From Plasmodium vivax (Eukaryota > Apicomplexa > Aconoidasida > Haemosporida > Plasmodiidae), in NCBI RefSeq assembly GCF_000002415.2, contig NC_009906.1, positions 434,001 to 498,000 of the forward strand: DNA of 64,000 nucleotides, written 5' to 3'. Positions 20,953-30,454 of this stretch are shown piece after piece (position 1 is the stretch's first letter; each line of letters begins with the position of its first letter). The notes below the pieces were generated by a model that made no database searches, had not been told where the DNA came from, and saw nothing but the letters and a program-made list of their open reading frames with translations. The position numbers were made by a program, and so were the translations under genes.

Positions 20953-23900
20953 TCACACCGCGTCATAGCTCTTCATACCGCTTCCCACACCGCTCCCCCG
21001 CTGCAGAAAGTGGATGCGGCCCAGCGTCCGGCGCAGCAGCGAGTCGTAGTCCGCGAGCCCGCCGTGCCCCCCGCGGTCGGAGAAGGAAATGTACAGGGGC
21101 TGCTTCTGCCCCTCCCCCGGGGGTTCCCCGCTGTGGAAATTGAGGAAGTTTACCCTGCCTCCCACAGAATCAAAGCCAAAGGAGTAGTAACAGAACCGCA
21201 CATGCACACGCTCGTAGTGAAGGTATTTTAAAAAATACTTCACAGCATTTGCATTTTTGCAAATAACATCATACTTATTGAGGTAGAGGAGAACAGCACT
21301 TGCGAAGAGGTTGTCTCTCTGGGGGGTTACGCTAAGTGTGAATGGGATCCTCTGATTGGGTTGTTTTGTGGGGGAGAAGACCTCGCTGCAGGATGGGTCT
21401 ACGTTGCTGTATGGGCACAGTGCGCGGAGAAGGAGCAGATTCGTTTGGCATGCGCCTCTCCGTGGGAGGGGGACAAATCTTCGGCGCTTCCCCACGCGGG
21501 GTTGCCTGTGTTTACCGCCTGGCGGGGTTCCTCCTCTCTGTTGAGGGGTTTCTCCACTCTGATGAGAAGTACCTCCCCCCCGCTGCGACAACCCAGTGGG
21601 GGGGGCGGCTCGGCCTCCCCTCAGCAGAAAGGCCGCAGGGTCGATGCGACCGAACTCGAGTCTCTCCGAATGCACATGAGCGTTCGTCTCTTCGGTGAGG
21701 TTATTAAAGTGGTCCATCATAGGGTTAACCAAAATGACATTTTGAAGAAACTTCCTCTGCCCATTTAGCAGGAACCCCCCCAGGAGGCCACTGTTGGAAT
21801 GCAAATGGATGGTCATGCTGTCCGTCTCACTAACGTTCAAGTGTTTCAAGCAGTTGATAGAATCGGTGAGGTCCCGGATGGTTCGCAGCTTGTTACATGC
21901 GGTGTCTCTGTATAGGGGGCTTCTTATCCCCTCCTGTAATCCGCCTGAACCGGTCAGGTGAAAATAAACGAGGATGAAATTACTCAAAAGGAGGAAGTGG
22001 AACTCATCCGAGTAGCTGCAAATGTTCAGTTGCCGATAGAAGGGGTAGACGTTGATGATGGTTTTGCTTGGCTTAATGAAGAGAGGGAGGTGCTCTTCCA
22101 CTTGCACCCCCACGTCTAGGCTCCATCTCGGTGGTGAAGAGAAATGCACGCATAGATCTCCCCAGGAGGTAGCGCTCACGGTGAAGGAGGCACTCTCCTC
22201 TTCTACATGTTTGGAAAAGCCCTTGTAATGGTCCTTCTCATTATGATACAGGTTGCCATTACGCCTGCGTCTATAGATGAGCGTGACTGGCAGCTCCCCC
22301 CCCTCCTGGGTGGGGATGAAGAGGTCCCTAATTTGGTAGTTTTTATTTTTTGCAAATATGCCTTCAAGTTCGCGGTCGTAGCGGAGGTTGTTCTTCGCCC
22401 GGAAGAAGGGGTCACTCTGCGGATTTGTCATTTTGGTCAGTTTGGTCATATTTTGCGGATTTGCCACATTTTGCGGATATTCCTCATTTTCTTCATTTTC
22501 CTCCTTTTTTTCATTTCCCCCCCTCGGGGGCTGCCCCCCCTGGACGTTCCTCGGAAGGGCCACCGCCCCCCTTCGCAGGTCGACCACCACCCGGGTGCTG
22601 CTCACAAACGGGTTGCAGATGTACACACTTATGAGGTGGCTTTGGAAGCGGCTGTTCAATCCGCCCTGCAGGCTTCCCTTGGCGATGGGCACGGAGAGGA
22701 TCTTCATTTTGGCCACCAAGCGGCTCTCCTTTGCGGGAGTGGAAGCGGTGGTGGAGGGAGAAGCGGTGGTGGAGGGAGAAGCGGTGGTGGAGGGAGAAGC
22801 GGTGGTGGAGGGAGAAGCGGTGGAGGGGGTAGAAGCAATGTTGGGGGAGGTGGAATCCACCTCGCCTCGCCCATGGTGTCTTCCCCGCTTGGAGAACAAA
22901 TATAAGAGGCACAGAAGCGGCTTCAAAAAGTAGCGATAGGCGTAGAGGACGAGGCCATACCTGGTCATGTCAAAATCGTGCAGCGTGCAGTTTTGCAGAG
23001 CTACCATTCTGCGTAAGCGACCATCTATGGGTACTTCCTCCCTCGTTACGACCACCGAGTGGGTGGGGAAGAAGACCCTTTCCCTTCCGCGTTTCTTAGC
23101 TCGTCCGAGTTGCCCTGCATGCAGATGCAGAGCATCACAGGGGAGAGAGTACACTTCTGTTAGGTTGTCCCCCTTCCTTAGGAGAACCACGTGGTGGCGA
23201 AAATGCTCAGGGAAGAACTTCCCTCGTAGGAGTGGCTGCCCTACCAGTCTGATTAACCTCAGCTCATAGTGGGGGGTCCCCTTCCTGGGCGCGTCCTTGC
23301 ACTGAATTAGGAAGAGCCTATTCGTGTGGTGGTTTCCGCTCAAGAGGAAAATCCTCTTCGTGTCTTTACTTAGGTATATGCTAAGAAAGTTTTTCTCGTC
23401 TGCTTCTAAAAGGAGGAGCTTCTTCCTTGGGGGGAGGCAACGACAGGAGTTGAGGAACAGCCGGCTGCACCGGTGCTTCTCATCAAGTTCGGTTGTGAGG
23501 AAATCTGGGGGGGAGAAATGGCCAGCCGGGCCGTCCTTGCATCGTCTCGTCTGCATAAATGCGATGTTTTGTACGCCCTCGCCATGGTAGAGGAGGCAGC
23601 AGCGGGGGCGGTTCGAGTGACCAGCGAGGGGAGGGGCACCGCTTCGGGGAAGCCTCTGCACTGCTCTATACCCCCTGAGTGAGTCTCTTCTGCCACCCCC
23701 TCGCGGGGAAGGGCCCCCCTCCGAGGCAGCCGCACCGGCGAAGTGATCCAAGTCGGAGTCCCTAACGAGCCAACTCCCCCGGAAGACATACCCCCAGTTG
23801 ACGTAGCAATCACTCCGCTCTATAACAAAGGCAGAGAAGCGATTCCCCTTCGTGCAAAAAAATTTGATAAAGCAGTTTGCTGGAAACACGGCCACAACTT

Positions 23901-24315
23901 CGGACGTCTCCCTCGAGACGTACCCTTCCCTCTTCAAATGGTGAAGCGACTTATTAATATTATGAAAATAGCTATTCACCCCAAATCTCCTTTTAATTTT
24001 TTTTCTACACACCAGTAGATTCTTCTCAGTGCTATGTTCAAAGTATAAGTATCTGTTGATGAAGAGCAGCTCTTCAGTGGTGTTTCTTTCGGAGGGGGAG
24101 AAGTCCTCCCGTAGCGCCGCATGAACGTCATTTTTTATTTTGTAACTCTTCTCCTCCACTTGCTCTTCATACCTGCGCACACAGCTTTGCACAAAATTTG
24201 TGGCCCTCCATTTGTTCTTAACCCTTTCCGCGGGCAACTCCAGCAGTCCCTTTATCTTCTCAATGTGGCTATACGGGTCTGTCACTTTGCCGAAGATGTA
24301 GTTGCAGATTTTCAT
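20953..24315 (-). CDS. Prolyl-oligopeptidase/oligopeptidase B-like protein, probably catalytically degenerate
   Basis: Single exon, 1120 aa, starting at the first ATG (24315). I read it as a divergent S9A serine peptidase. The N-terminus has KVTDPYSHIE (oligopeptidase B: DPYRWLED). Next come a YLYFEHSTEKNLLVCRKKI strand pair like the first propeller strands and a long beta-rich central region with low-complexity inserts. GGELPVTLIYRRR matches the family's entry to the hydrolase domain, and SETDSMTIHLHSNSGLLGGF aligns with the nucleophile elbow G-x-S-x-G-G-L-L. S840 falls at the serine position although the flanking glycines differ. RALCPYSNVDPS and TPQRDN (D1001) fit the Asp loop. Where the family has GHGG this protein has GFDSVGG (residues 1047-1053), with no histidine. 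Tandem Thr/Ser/Pro repeats (about 22740-22850) sit in the propeller. Function is unknown, perhaps a non-catalytic scaffold. Confidence 0.68.
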   Translation of the reverse strand: MKICNYIFGKVTDPYSHIEKIKGLLELPAERVKNKWRATNFVQSCVRRYEEQVEEKSYKIKNDVHAALREDFSPSERNTTEELLFINRYLYFEHSTEKNLLVCRKKIKRRFGVNSYFHNINKSLHHLKREGYVSRETSEVVAVFPANCFIKFFCTKGNRFSAFVIERSDCYVNWGYVFRGSWLVRDSDLDHFAGAAASEGGPSPRGGGRRDSLRGYRAVQRLPRSGAPPLAGHSNRPRCCLLYHGEGVQNIAFMQTRRCKDGPAGHFSPPDFLTTELDEKHRCSRLFLNSCRCLPPRKKLLLLEADEKNFLSIYLSKDTKRIFLLSGNHHTNRLFLIQCKDAPRKGTPHYELRLIRLVGQPLLRGKFFPEHFRHHVVLLRKGDNLTEVYSLPCDALHLHAGQLGRAKKRGRERVFFPTHSVVVTREEVPIDGRLRRMVALQNCTLHDFDMTRYGLVLYAYRYFLKPLLCLLYLFSKRGRHHGRGEVDSTSPNIASTPSTASPSTTASPSTTASPSTTASPSTTASTPAKESRLVAKMKILSVPIAKGSLQGGLNSRFQSHLISVYICNPFVSSTRVVVDLRRGAVALPRNVQGGQPPRGGNEKKEENEENEEYPQNVANPQNMTKLTKMTNPQSDPFFRAKNNLRYDRELEGIFAKNKNYQIRDLFIPTQEGGELPVTLIYRRRRNGNLYHNEKDHYKGFSKHVEEESASFTVSATSWGDLCVHFSSPPRWSLDVGVQVEEHLPLFIKPSKTIINVYPFYRQLNICSYSDEFHFLLLSNFILVYFHLTGSGGLQEGIRSPLYRDTACNKLRTIRDLTDSINCLKHLNVSETDSMTIHLHSNSGLLGGFLLNGQRKFLQNVILVNPMMDHFNNLTEETNAHVHSERLEFGRIDPAAFLLRGGRAAPPTGLSQRGGGTSHQSGETPQQRGGTPPGGKHRQPRVGKRRRFVPLPRRGACQTNLLLLRALCPYSNVDPSCSEVFSPTKQPNQRIPFTLSVTPQRDNLFASAVLLYLNKYDVICKNANAVKYFLKYLHYERVHVRFCYYSFGFDSVGGRVNFLNFHSGEPPGEGQKQPLYISFSDRGGHGGLADYDSLLRRTLGRIHFLQRGSGVGSGMKSYDAV

Positions 24316-25236
24316 TTGAAAAGAGGGGCCACACAGAAGGGGCGTTCCTTTGGCTATCAATTAAGTGTTTTTTTTTTTTTTTTTTTTTTTTTCCCCACGC
24401 ACGCTGCGTATGGGACGGGGCGTTTTATCTGCCTGGCCAACCGTCTTCCACGTCACCATGTGGAGGTGAGAAATCACATGGCGACACATCGCAAATGTGA
24501 AGGGTCTCAAAAAAAGGGAAAAGGATCGAAACAGCTTTTACATTTTATAAAAAGATCTGCCAAAAATTGGTAACCTTGCTGTGCATTTTTACCTGAACAG
24601 GTCAGGTGATTTTGCTTATTTTACCGCAGTGATGGTGTTTTTATTTTTATTTTATTTTTTTCTTTTTGGCACTACTATTCACCCATCGTGGTGTGCAGAA
24701 AGTTTTGCAGCTAAACCGCTTACAAATGAAAAGGCGTAGGGGAGTGACTCAAGTCAGGGATGTCATCGTTGAAGGGGGGGAGAAGTGTAGGTGAAGAGTA
24801 GGCAAAGTGGTACCATGGAGAGCGACCAACATGGGGGGAAATACCCATCGGCTATGCACAAAAAAGGGTGAAGCGGTGGGAGCGCATTGAAAGAGGGGAA
24901 AACCCACGTGGTGACAGCGAGGGGGGCATATGCACTTGGTTGGGCCATTCGCCTGAATGGGCAAGAAGGGGCCCCCTCGGGGGCTGCCAAAAGTGCGCCT
25001 TCGATGAGGAACTTCTCACCGGTGTGGTGCACACGGTATAGGGCTGTACCGGAGGAGGACCAGGTGGGTGACGGGGTTGACCGCCGTACGGCAATACGCC
25101 GCGCAGGTAGGACACCCCCACACCCGATTTGTGCCAACGCTGGGTACTTGGCTTCCTCTCGTAGGCGGAGAGGCGCACCGGACAGGCCGTCTCTCCTCTC
25201 CCGGCGGACAAACTGGTCGTTCCTGGAAGCCCCCCT
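24316..25236. other. Intergenic between oligopeptidase-like start and TyrRS stop
   Basis: Contains a T run at about 24367-24392 and the 17-bp motif acctgaacaggtcaggt at 24591-24607, repeated exactly at 62494-62510. No gene was recognised. The open frames at 24760-25240 have no family features. Confidence 0.6.
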
Positions 25237-26762
25237 TCACTTGGTAACCTTGTACTTTTTAATTTCACTCAGCAGACTCTTCGCCGCGGCATCATTTTGG
25301 AAATGGTCCCTCACCGGCTGCAGCATTTTGTTGAGGTAGATGGCCACGTTGTCCTTGAGGTCGAGGGGGTGCAGTGCGCCGCTGAGGTAGTCCGCCTCCA
25401 GCTCGGCGATCGTGGCGTAGGTCTTGTTGCCTGCGCAAAAAAAAGTGGTAAGGCGATAAGAGATACGGGATAGGCGATATGGGGTAGGCGATATGCTGTA
25501 GAAGGGGAGGGACGCGGAGTAGCCATGGCCTCCCGCTTGGCAACCGACGCGTTCGCCGCTGATGTAGCCACCTCCGTGGCTGACTAACCGCCGTTCTTCT
25601 CCTTTCGCTGCAGGGCGAACTCGTTGTAGTGGGGAAAGACAATGCTGCGGGCGTAGGCGAAAATGGGGTTGCTCTCAATCACACCGGGGGGGCAATACCC
25701 CTTCTTGATCTTCCTATTCACGTCTGCCTCGGAGTCGTCCATGAAGATGGCGGAATTCTCATCCGACTTTGACATCTTCTCCTGTCCCTCCAGGAGACCA
25801 GGAAGCATTTGATGAGACAAGATGATGGGCTTCTTCTTCATCTTCTTAATTTCGCAGTACTCCCGAGCAAGCATGTTGACCTTCCTTTGGTCAATCCCTA
25901 ACTGGCAGATGTCCACATTTAGGAAAAAAATATCTGCGCACTGCATGCAAGGGTAAAGAATCTGCGAGCAGTAGTTCTCCTCTCCCTCCGATCTCCCCAT
26001 AATTTTTAAGCACCTCTTGATTCTATTAATGTTAAAGCTTTTAGAAATGTCTATGACTAGCGACCAGTACTCGTTCGGCTTCTTGTTTATCTCTTCGCTG
26101 GCCCAGAGGAACTCTACGTTCTGCATGTTCATGCCGCAGCTCTTCCACACCTCGATGAAGTACATGCCCACTTTTTTTATTTTCTTTAGGTCCCCCGACA
26201 TCTTGTTATTCAGCTGCGCGAACCAGTCCGCGATCCAGAAGATGAACCTGCACCCGTTGCTCGTCAGTTTGTTAACAATTTGGCATTTTAGAAGCCCTGC
26301 GGGGGGGGGGGGAGCGACGGTTAGGAAGTGGTAGATGAGCAGGTGGGAAGATGGACCGATCGGCGGTGCCGTGTGGCTCCCCGGTGATAGTCCGCCTCCT
26401 CCTCCTCCGCTTCTCCCACTCTAGTGCACCCCTTCAGCCCTACCTTGCGCGATGTGCATCCGGCCGGACGGCTCGAACCCATCGTAGCAGACCAGGCGCC
26501 TCTTCAGCAGCAGCCTGGCCTTCAGCTCCTCGGGCTGGATGCACTCAGACGCCACGGAGAGGATGTCCGCCAGTTTGGCGCTCACGTCTTCCTGGGGGGT
26601 GGCCTCCTGTGAAGCGGCCTCCTGTGGGGCGGCCTCCCCCGTGGCGCCCTCCAGTTCCTCCCGCTTGACACCCTCGCCTTCCATTTTCTGCCAGCCCGCG
26701 AAACCGCGCGTGTGGGATATGCTCCGCGTGAACAGGTTCCCCTTCTTTAGAAGTTTTAGCAT
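25237..26762 (-). CDS. Tyrosyl-tRNA synthetase (3 exons)
   Basis: Exons 26444-26762, 25589-26296 and 25237-25430 join in phase 1 twice to give 406 aa. This is a class I aminoacyl-tRNA synthetase that charges tRNA-Tyr with tyrosine. The HIGH-equivalent is FEPSGRMHIAQG (HIAQ at 103-106), and the signature KMSKS is at residues 280-284. GIDQRKVNMLAREYC and QMLPGLLEG are typical of eukaryotic/archaeal TyrRS. The last exon supplies the C-terminal HPLDLK...AIYLNKMLQP helix. An ATG at 26684 (residue 27) would give 380 aa, close to the cytosolic P. falciparum enzyme (about 373). The upstream 26 residues are Arg/Ser/Phe-rich and could be an organelle presequence or untranslated. Introns have gtaggg and gttagt donors. 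Confidence 0.95.
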
Positions 26763-27550
26763 GCGGCCGCGCTGGCGCGTTGGTGCGTTGGCGTGTTGGC
26801 GTGTTGGCGGTGATGATGAGGGCCGTGGTGACGATTCCTGTTTGTCCCTTTTTCTCCCTTTTCTCCTTTTTTTTTTTTTTTTTTTTTTTTTTCTTTCCCC
26901 TTCGGAGTGGCCACTCGGCGAGTTCGCTCACAGTGACCGCTACGCTGTCGGGGAGTGCTCGCGGCGACGAAACATACGTGCCGGCAAGAAGGCAAACATA
27001 AAGGTGCGCAGAAGGGATCAGCTTGGAGAGCATACAATTGTTCCCTTCGAGCAACGCTCAAGCGGGGGCGATCGCAGGTTTGTTAGAAGATGAGGGGAAG
27101 TGAGTGTGAGTGTAAGTGAGTGGATGCTCAGTGGAGCTGATTGGAAGCTGATTGGAAGCTGACTGGAGCGGACTGAAGCTAACTTCAGTTGACTGCCGAC
27201 AAGCCTCCCTTGCCCCCCGCGAGTGCATTTCGCGCGCTCCTCTCCTGCACTTCTACATCGGCAGTGCTACACAAACGGAGGGGGGGCGGACGCCAGGTTG
27301 GGCTGTGCTCGCCTCGACAGCCCGCTCCCCCGACAGTGGTCGCTACGCAGAGAAGACCGCAACTGATCGGGGAAAAGTGTAACCGAAGGGATGTTCGCCT
27401 TCCCACTCGGGGGAGTCCACAGCACGCACCGAGTGGCGCACCGAGTGACGCTCCGAAAGGGTAATTAAACGCCCCGCCGGCACCAACAAGGCGAACGCAG
27501 CTGTACGCGCACCACCCGCTGGAAATATATCCCAACGCAGTGCAAAGGCC

Positions 27551-27581
<31 letters not shown>

Positions 27582-27993
27582 GCTTGGCTAATTGCAGATG
27601 AGCGAAAAGAATTCCCTCGCCACTAACCAAACAAGAGGAAAAAAAAAAAAAAAAAATGAACGAGCTGAGGTATGCCATCATCTTTACATCAACCGAGTGA
27701 ACGCATCCTACGCGGGCATTTACCATTTACCCCTCACGTGAAAGCTGTGCTGAGTGTACGAATTCCCAGCCGGGGCAAACACCTGCCTTTTGGCACACTG
27801 GAGGTACCGTTTGCGCTCCAGCCCCGCCCTGACGAAAGGAGAAGCCGCCACCGCGAAGCGGCACAACGCTTCCCCCGCTCTGCTTTCTTGCCGCCACCGC
27901 AAAGCGGCACAACGCTTCCCCCGCTCTGCTTTCTTGCCGCCACCGCAAAGCGGCAGTGCGAACCCTTTTTGCGCGCCAGCCGAATCGCCCAAA
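26763..27993. other. Divergent intergenic between TyrRS and RPN10
   Basis: Head-to-head spacer with a gttggcgt-type repeat at about 26775-26812, T run 26871-26892, a gctgattggaa repeat at about 27136-27175, a 28-base A run at 27551-27578, an A run near 27640-27656, and the 46-bp repeat at 27844-27953 that abuts the RPN10 start. It must carry promoters for both genes. No specific element is assignable. Confidence 0.6.
27844..27953. repeat. 46-bp direct repeat just upstream of RPN10
   Basis: Copies begin at 27844, 27890 and 27936 (the last partial). The unit starts gccgccaccgc and contains aagcggcacaacgcttcc, near-identical between copies. It ends about 40 bases before the RPN10 ATG at 27994, so it lies in the 5' UTR or core promoter. 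Confidence 0.9.
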
Positions 27994-29688
27994 ATGAGCT
28001 CCATCGAGGCGACCATCATCTGCGTAGATAACAGCGATTACAACAGGAATGAGGACATCGTGCCGAACAGGTTTCTCTCGCAGGTGAGTGGGCGCTGTGC
28101 ACAGCGAGGCCCCGCGATGGTGACGCTCCATGGTGTATTCTCCACGATGGTGACGCTCCATGGTGTATTCTCCACGATGGTTTACACGTCGCCCCACACA
28201 CCATAGTGATTTACACACCATAGTGATTTACACACCATAGTGATTTACACACCATAGTGATTTACACATCATAGTGATTTACTCGCCGCTTCGCTTCGCT
28301 TTACACGCCGCTTCTCTTCGCTCCCCCAGATCGACTGCGTAAACGTGCTGTGCTGCAACAAGACGAGCATGCACTACAAGAACAACATCGGCATCGTGAT
28401 GATGGCCGGAGACAAGACGAAGGTGAAGGTGTCCCTGACGAACGACATCGGGCAGCTGCTCTCCTGCATCCACGAAATCAAGTTGGACGGCACGTGCGAC
28501 ATCGTGAGGAGCCTGCTAATCGCGCAGCTGGCCCTGAAGCACCGCGTGGATAAGAACCTGGGCCAAAAAATTATGCTCTTCGTCGGGAGCCCCTTAAAAG
28601 TGAATGAAAAGCAACTCATCAGTACAGGTAAGCAACTGAAGAAGAATAACATCTGCCTAGACATCATCAGCTACGGAGACATACACAAAAATAGGGACAT
28701 CCTCATGAAGCTATACGATAGCGTAAACAGTAATGGCAACTGTAAGTTTATAGAATGCCCTGAAACGGAAAATAACCTCAGCAGATTTGTTCTAAATTCC
28801 TTTCTTAACAATAACGATTATAATATTGGGAACATCCAGGAGGATGAGCAGTTGATGAATGCCATGCAGATGTCTCTAGAGGAAAGCCAGCAGCTACCCG
28901 AGCAGAAAAATGTCTCTGCTGCAAACGGAGCTGTCCACTCGACCAACAACGACCTGCCTACCATCGAAGAAATTGAGAGCATGAAGGACATCGACAATGA
29001 GTTGAAGGAGGCCTTGATTTTGTCCCTTAAGGAATACACGGAGAAGAACAAGCAGGGGGGGAAGCAGCAGGATGGTCAGCAGCAGGGTGGTCAGCAGCAG
29101 GGTGGTCAGCAGCAGGGTGGTGAGCTGCAGGGCGACCAGCTGCAGGGCGACGCGAATAACCCCCCGGCGCCCCCACCAAATGGAGGCAACCCCGCAGGAA
29201 CAAGCCAACCCAGTGGAGACACCCCCTTCGACGCAAAAGGGGAAGAAAATTTGACGCTCGTAAATGAAAGCTACAAAAATAACTTTGACAGCGGAGACCA
29301 CCAGATGCAAGTTGAAGACCCCAAAGAGAAAAAAGAAAACGAAAGCTACGAGAAGGTTTTTAAAATAGATAAGGAGGATGGGGGGTTGCAGGATAACGCT
29401 CAAGGGAGTGGCATAAATGAGCATATATACAGCTCGGAAAATGGGGATGGGGGGATGGTTCTACCGAATGAGCAAGCGGAGGGGGCATCCCCCCCCTCGG
29501 CCATGCACATTCAGGACACCAGCTACATCTCCAACATCCTGGGGAAGATTAACGCCAACGTGAGCGTGTTCGGCGGGGAGGGGGATAAGGAGAAGGAGAA
29601 GCAGGCGGGGGTGAGCGGCAAGTCGGGCGGCAAGTCAGGCGGCGAACCGGGCGACGAGCCGGACGCCGCCTCGGGGGCGGGCCAGTAG
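27994..29688 (+). CDS. RPN10: 26S proteasome ubiquitin receptor RPN10 (2 exons)
   Basis: Exon 1 is 27994-28083 (30 codons) and exon 2 is 28330-29688, phase 0, 482 aa. The N-terminal von Willebrand A domain starts SIEATIICVDNSDYNRNED, the hallmark of RPN10/S5a, and runs to about residue 190. Two ubiquitin-interacting motifs follow: LMNAMQMSLEES (about 205) and LKEALILSLKEY (about 254). The rest is a hydrophilic tail with a Gln/Gly repeat (GGQQQ units, 29055-29130) and a Gly/Ser/Lys C-terminus. RPN10 sits at the base-lid junction of the 19S particle and captures polyubiquitin. At 482 aa it is longer than the yeast (268) and human (377) proteins, mostly through the tail. The intron (28084-28329) carries two minisatellites. 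Confidence 0.95.
28116..28282. repeat. Two minisatellites inside the RPN10 intron
   Basis: A 30-bp unit containing gatggtgacgctccatggtg is present twice (28116-28175). A 17-bp unit acaccatagtgatttac follows in about five copies (28198-28282). Both lie between the gtgagt donor at 28084 and the cccag acceptor at 28329. Confidence 0.88.
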
Positions 29689-30454
29689 TGGTTCAGCGAT
29701 TGGTTGGTCAAGCGGTTGGTCAAGCGGTTACCACTTAGCAGATATCGACTCGCCAAGCGACCGCGCTGGTAACTCGCCGTGCCGCTCGCAGCCAACCAGT
29801 TTCCCTTTTTTTTTTCCACCTTGTGATAGATCTGTGCTAAACCGACGCAACCGAGGAGGGCATCGGTTAACGCGAACGTTCATGCACATCGAGCGTGCAC
29901 CGTTTATGCGGCATTTTTTTTTTTTTTTTTTTTTTCTCCAAAATGCAACTGGGTGCAGTGGAGGGGGAGGGTGCCGCTACTTCTGCTACTCCCACTGCTA
30001 CTCCCACTGCTACTCCCACTGCTACTCCCACTGCTACTCCCACTGCTACTCCCACTGCTACTCCCACTGCTACTCCCACTGCTACTCCCACTGCTACTCC
30101 CACTGCTACTCCCACTGCTACTCCCACTGCTACTCCCACTGCTACTCCACTGCTACTCCCACTGCTACTCCCACTGCTACTCCCACTGCTACTCCCACTG
30201 CTACTCCCACTGCTACTCCCACTGCGTATGCGGGGGAAAAAGCAAAATGTACATTTTCCCCTCTGCGCATGTGTTGACAGAGGATGATAACCCGCGGCGG
30301 ATCTCTCCACTTGGACGCTGTCTCATGCGCGTCGCACTGCCCACGCGGAGGCCTCACCAATGTGTTCCCTCCAAATGAAAAAAAATAAAAAAATAAGTAT
30401 ACACCATTGAGTGTATAACTGATCGGGTACCCGCCTCTGCACATTTGCTACAAA
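29689..30454. other. Intergenic between RPN10 and DegP, mostly repeat
   Basis: Contains an agcggttggtcaagcggtt repeat at about 29695-29730, a T run at about 29917-29936 and the 12-bp array 29983-30224. No gene was recognised. Frames open over the array on both strands reflect the stop-free repeat. Confidence 0.65.
29983..30224. repeat. 12-bp minisatellite (ctgctactccca), about 20 units
   Basis: About twenty copies of ctgctactccca, nearly perfect, with one shortened unit near 30146 that shifts the register. Located between RPN10 and DegP, so likely within a UTR or spacer. Confidence 0.93.

Noticed and set aside
29867..30378. Overlapping open frames of about 140 codons on both strands between RPN10 and DegP
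   Set aside because: All are translations of the ctgctactccca array in different registers.
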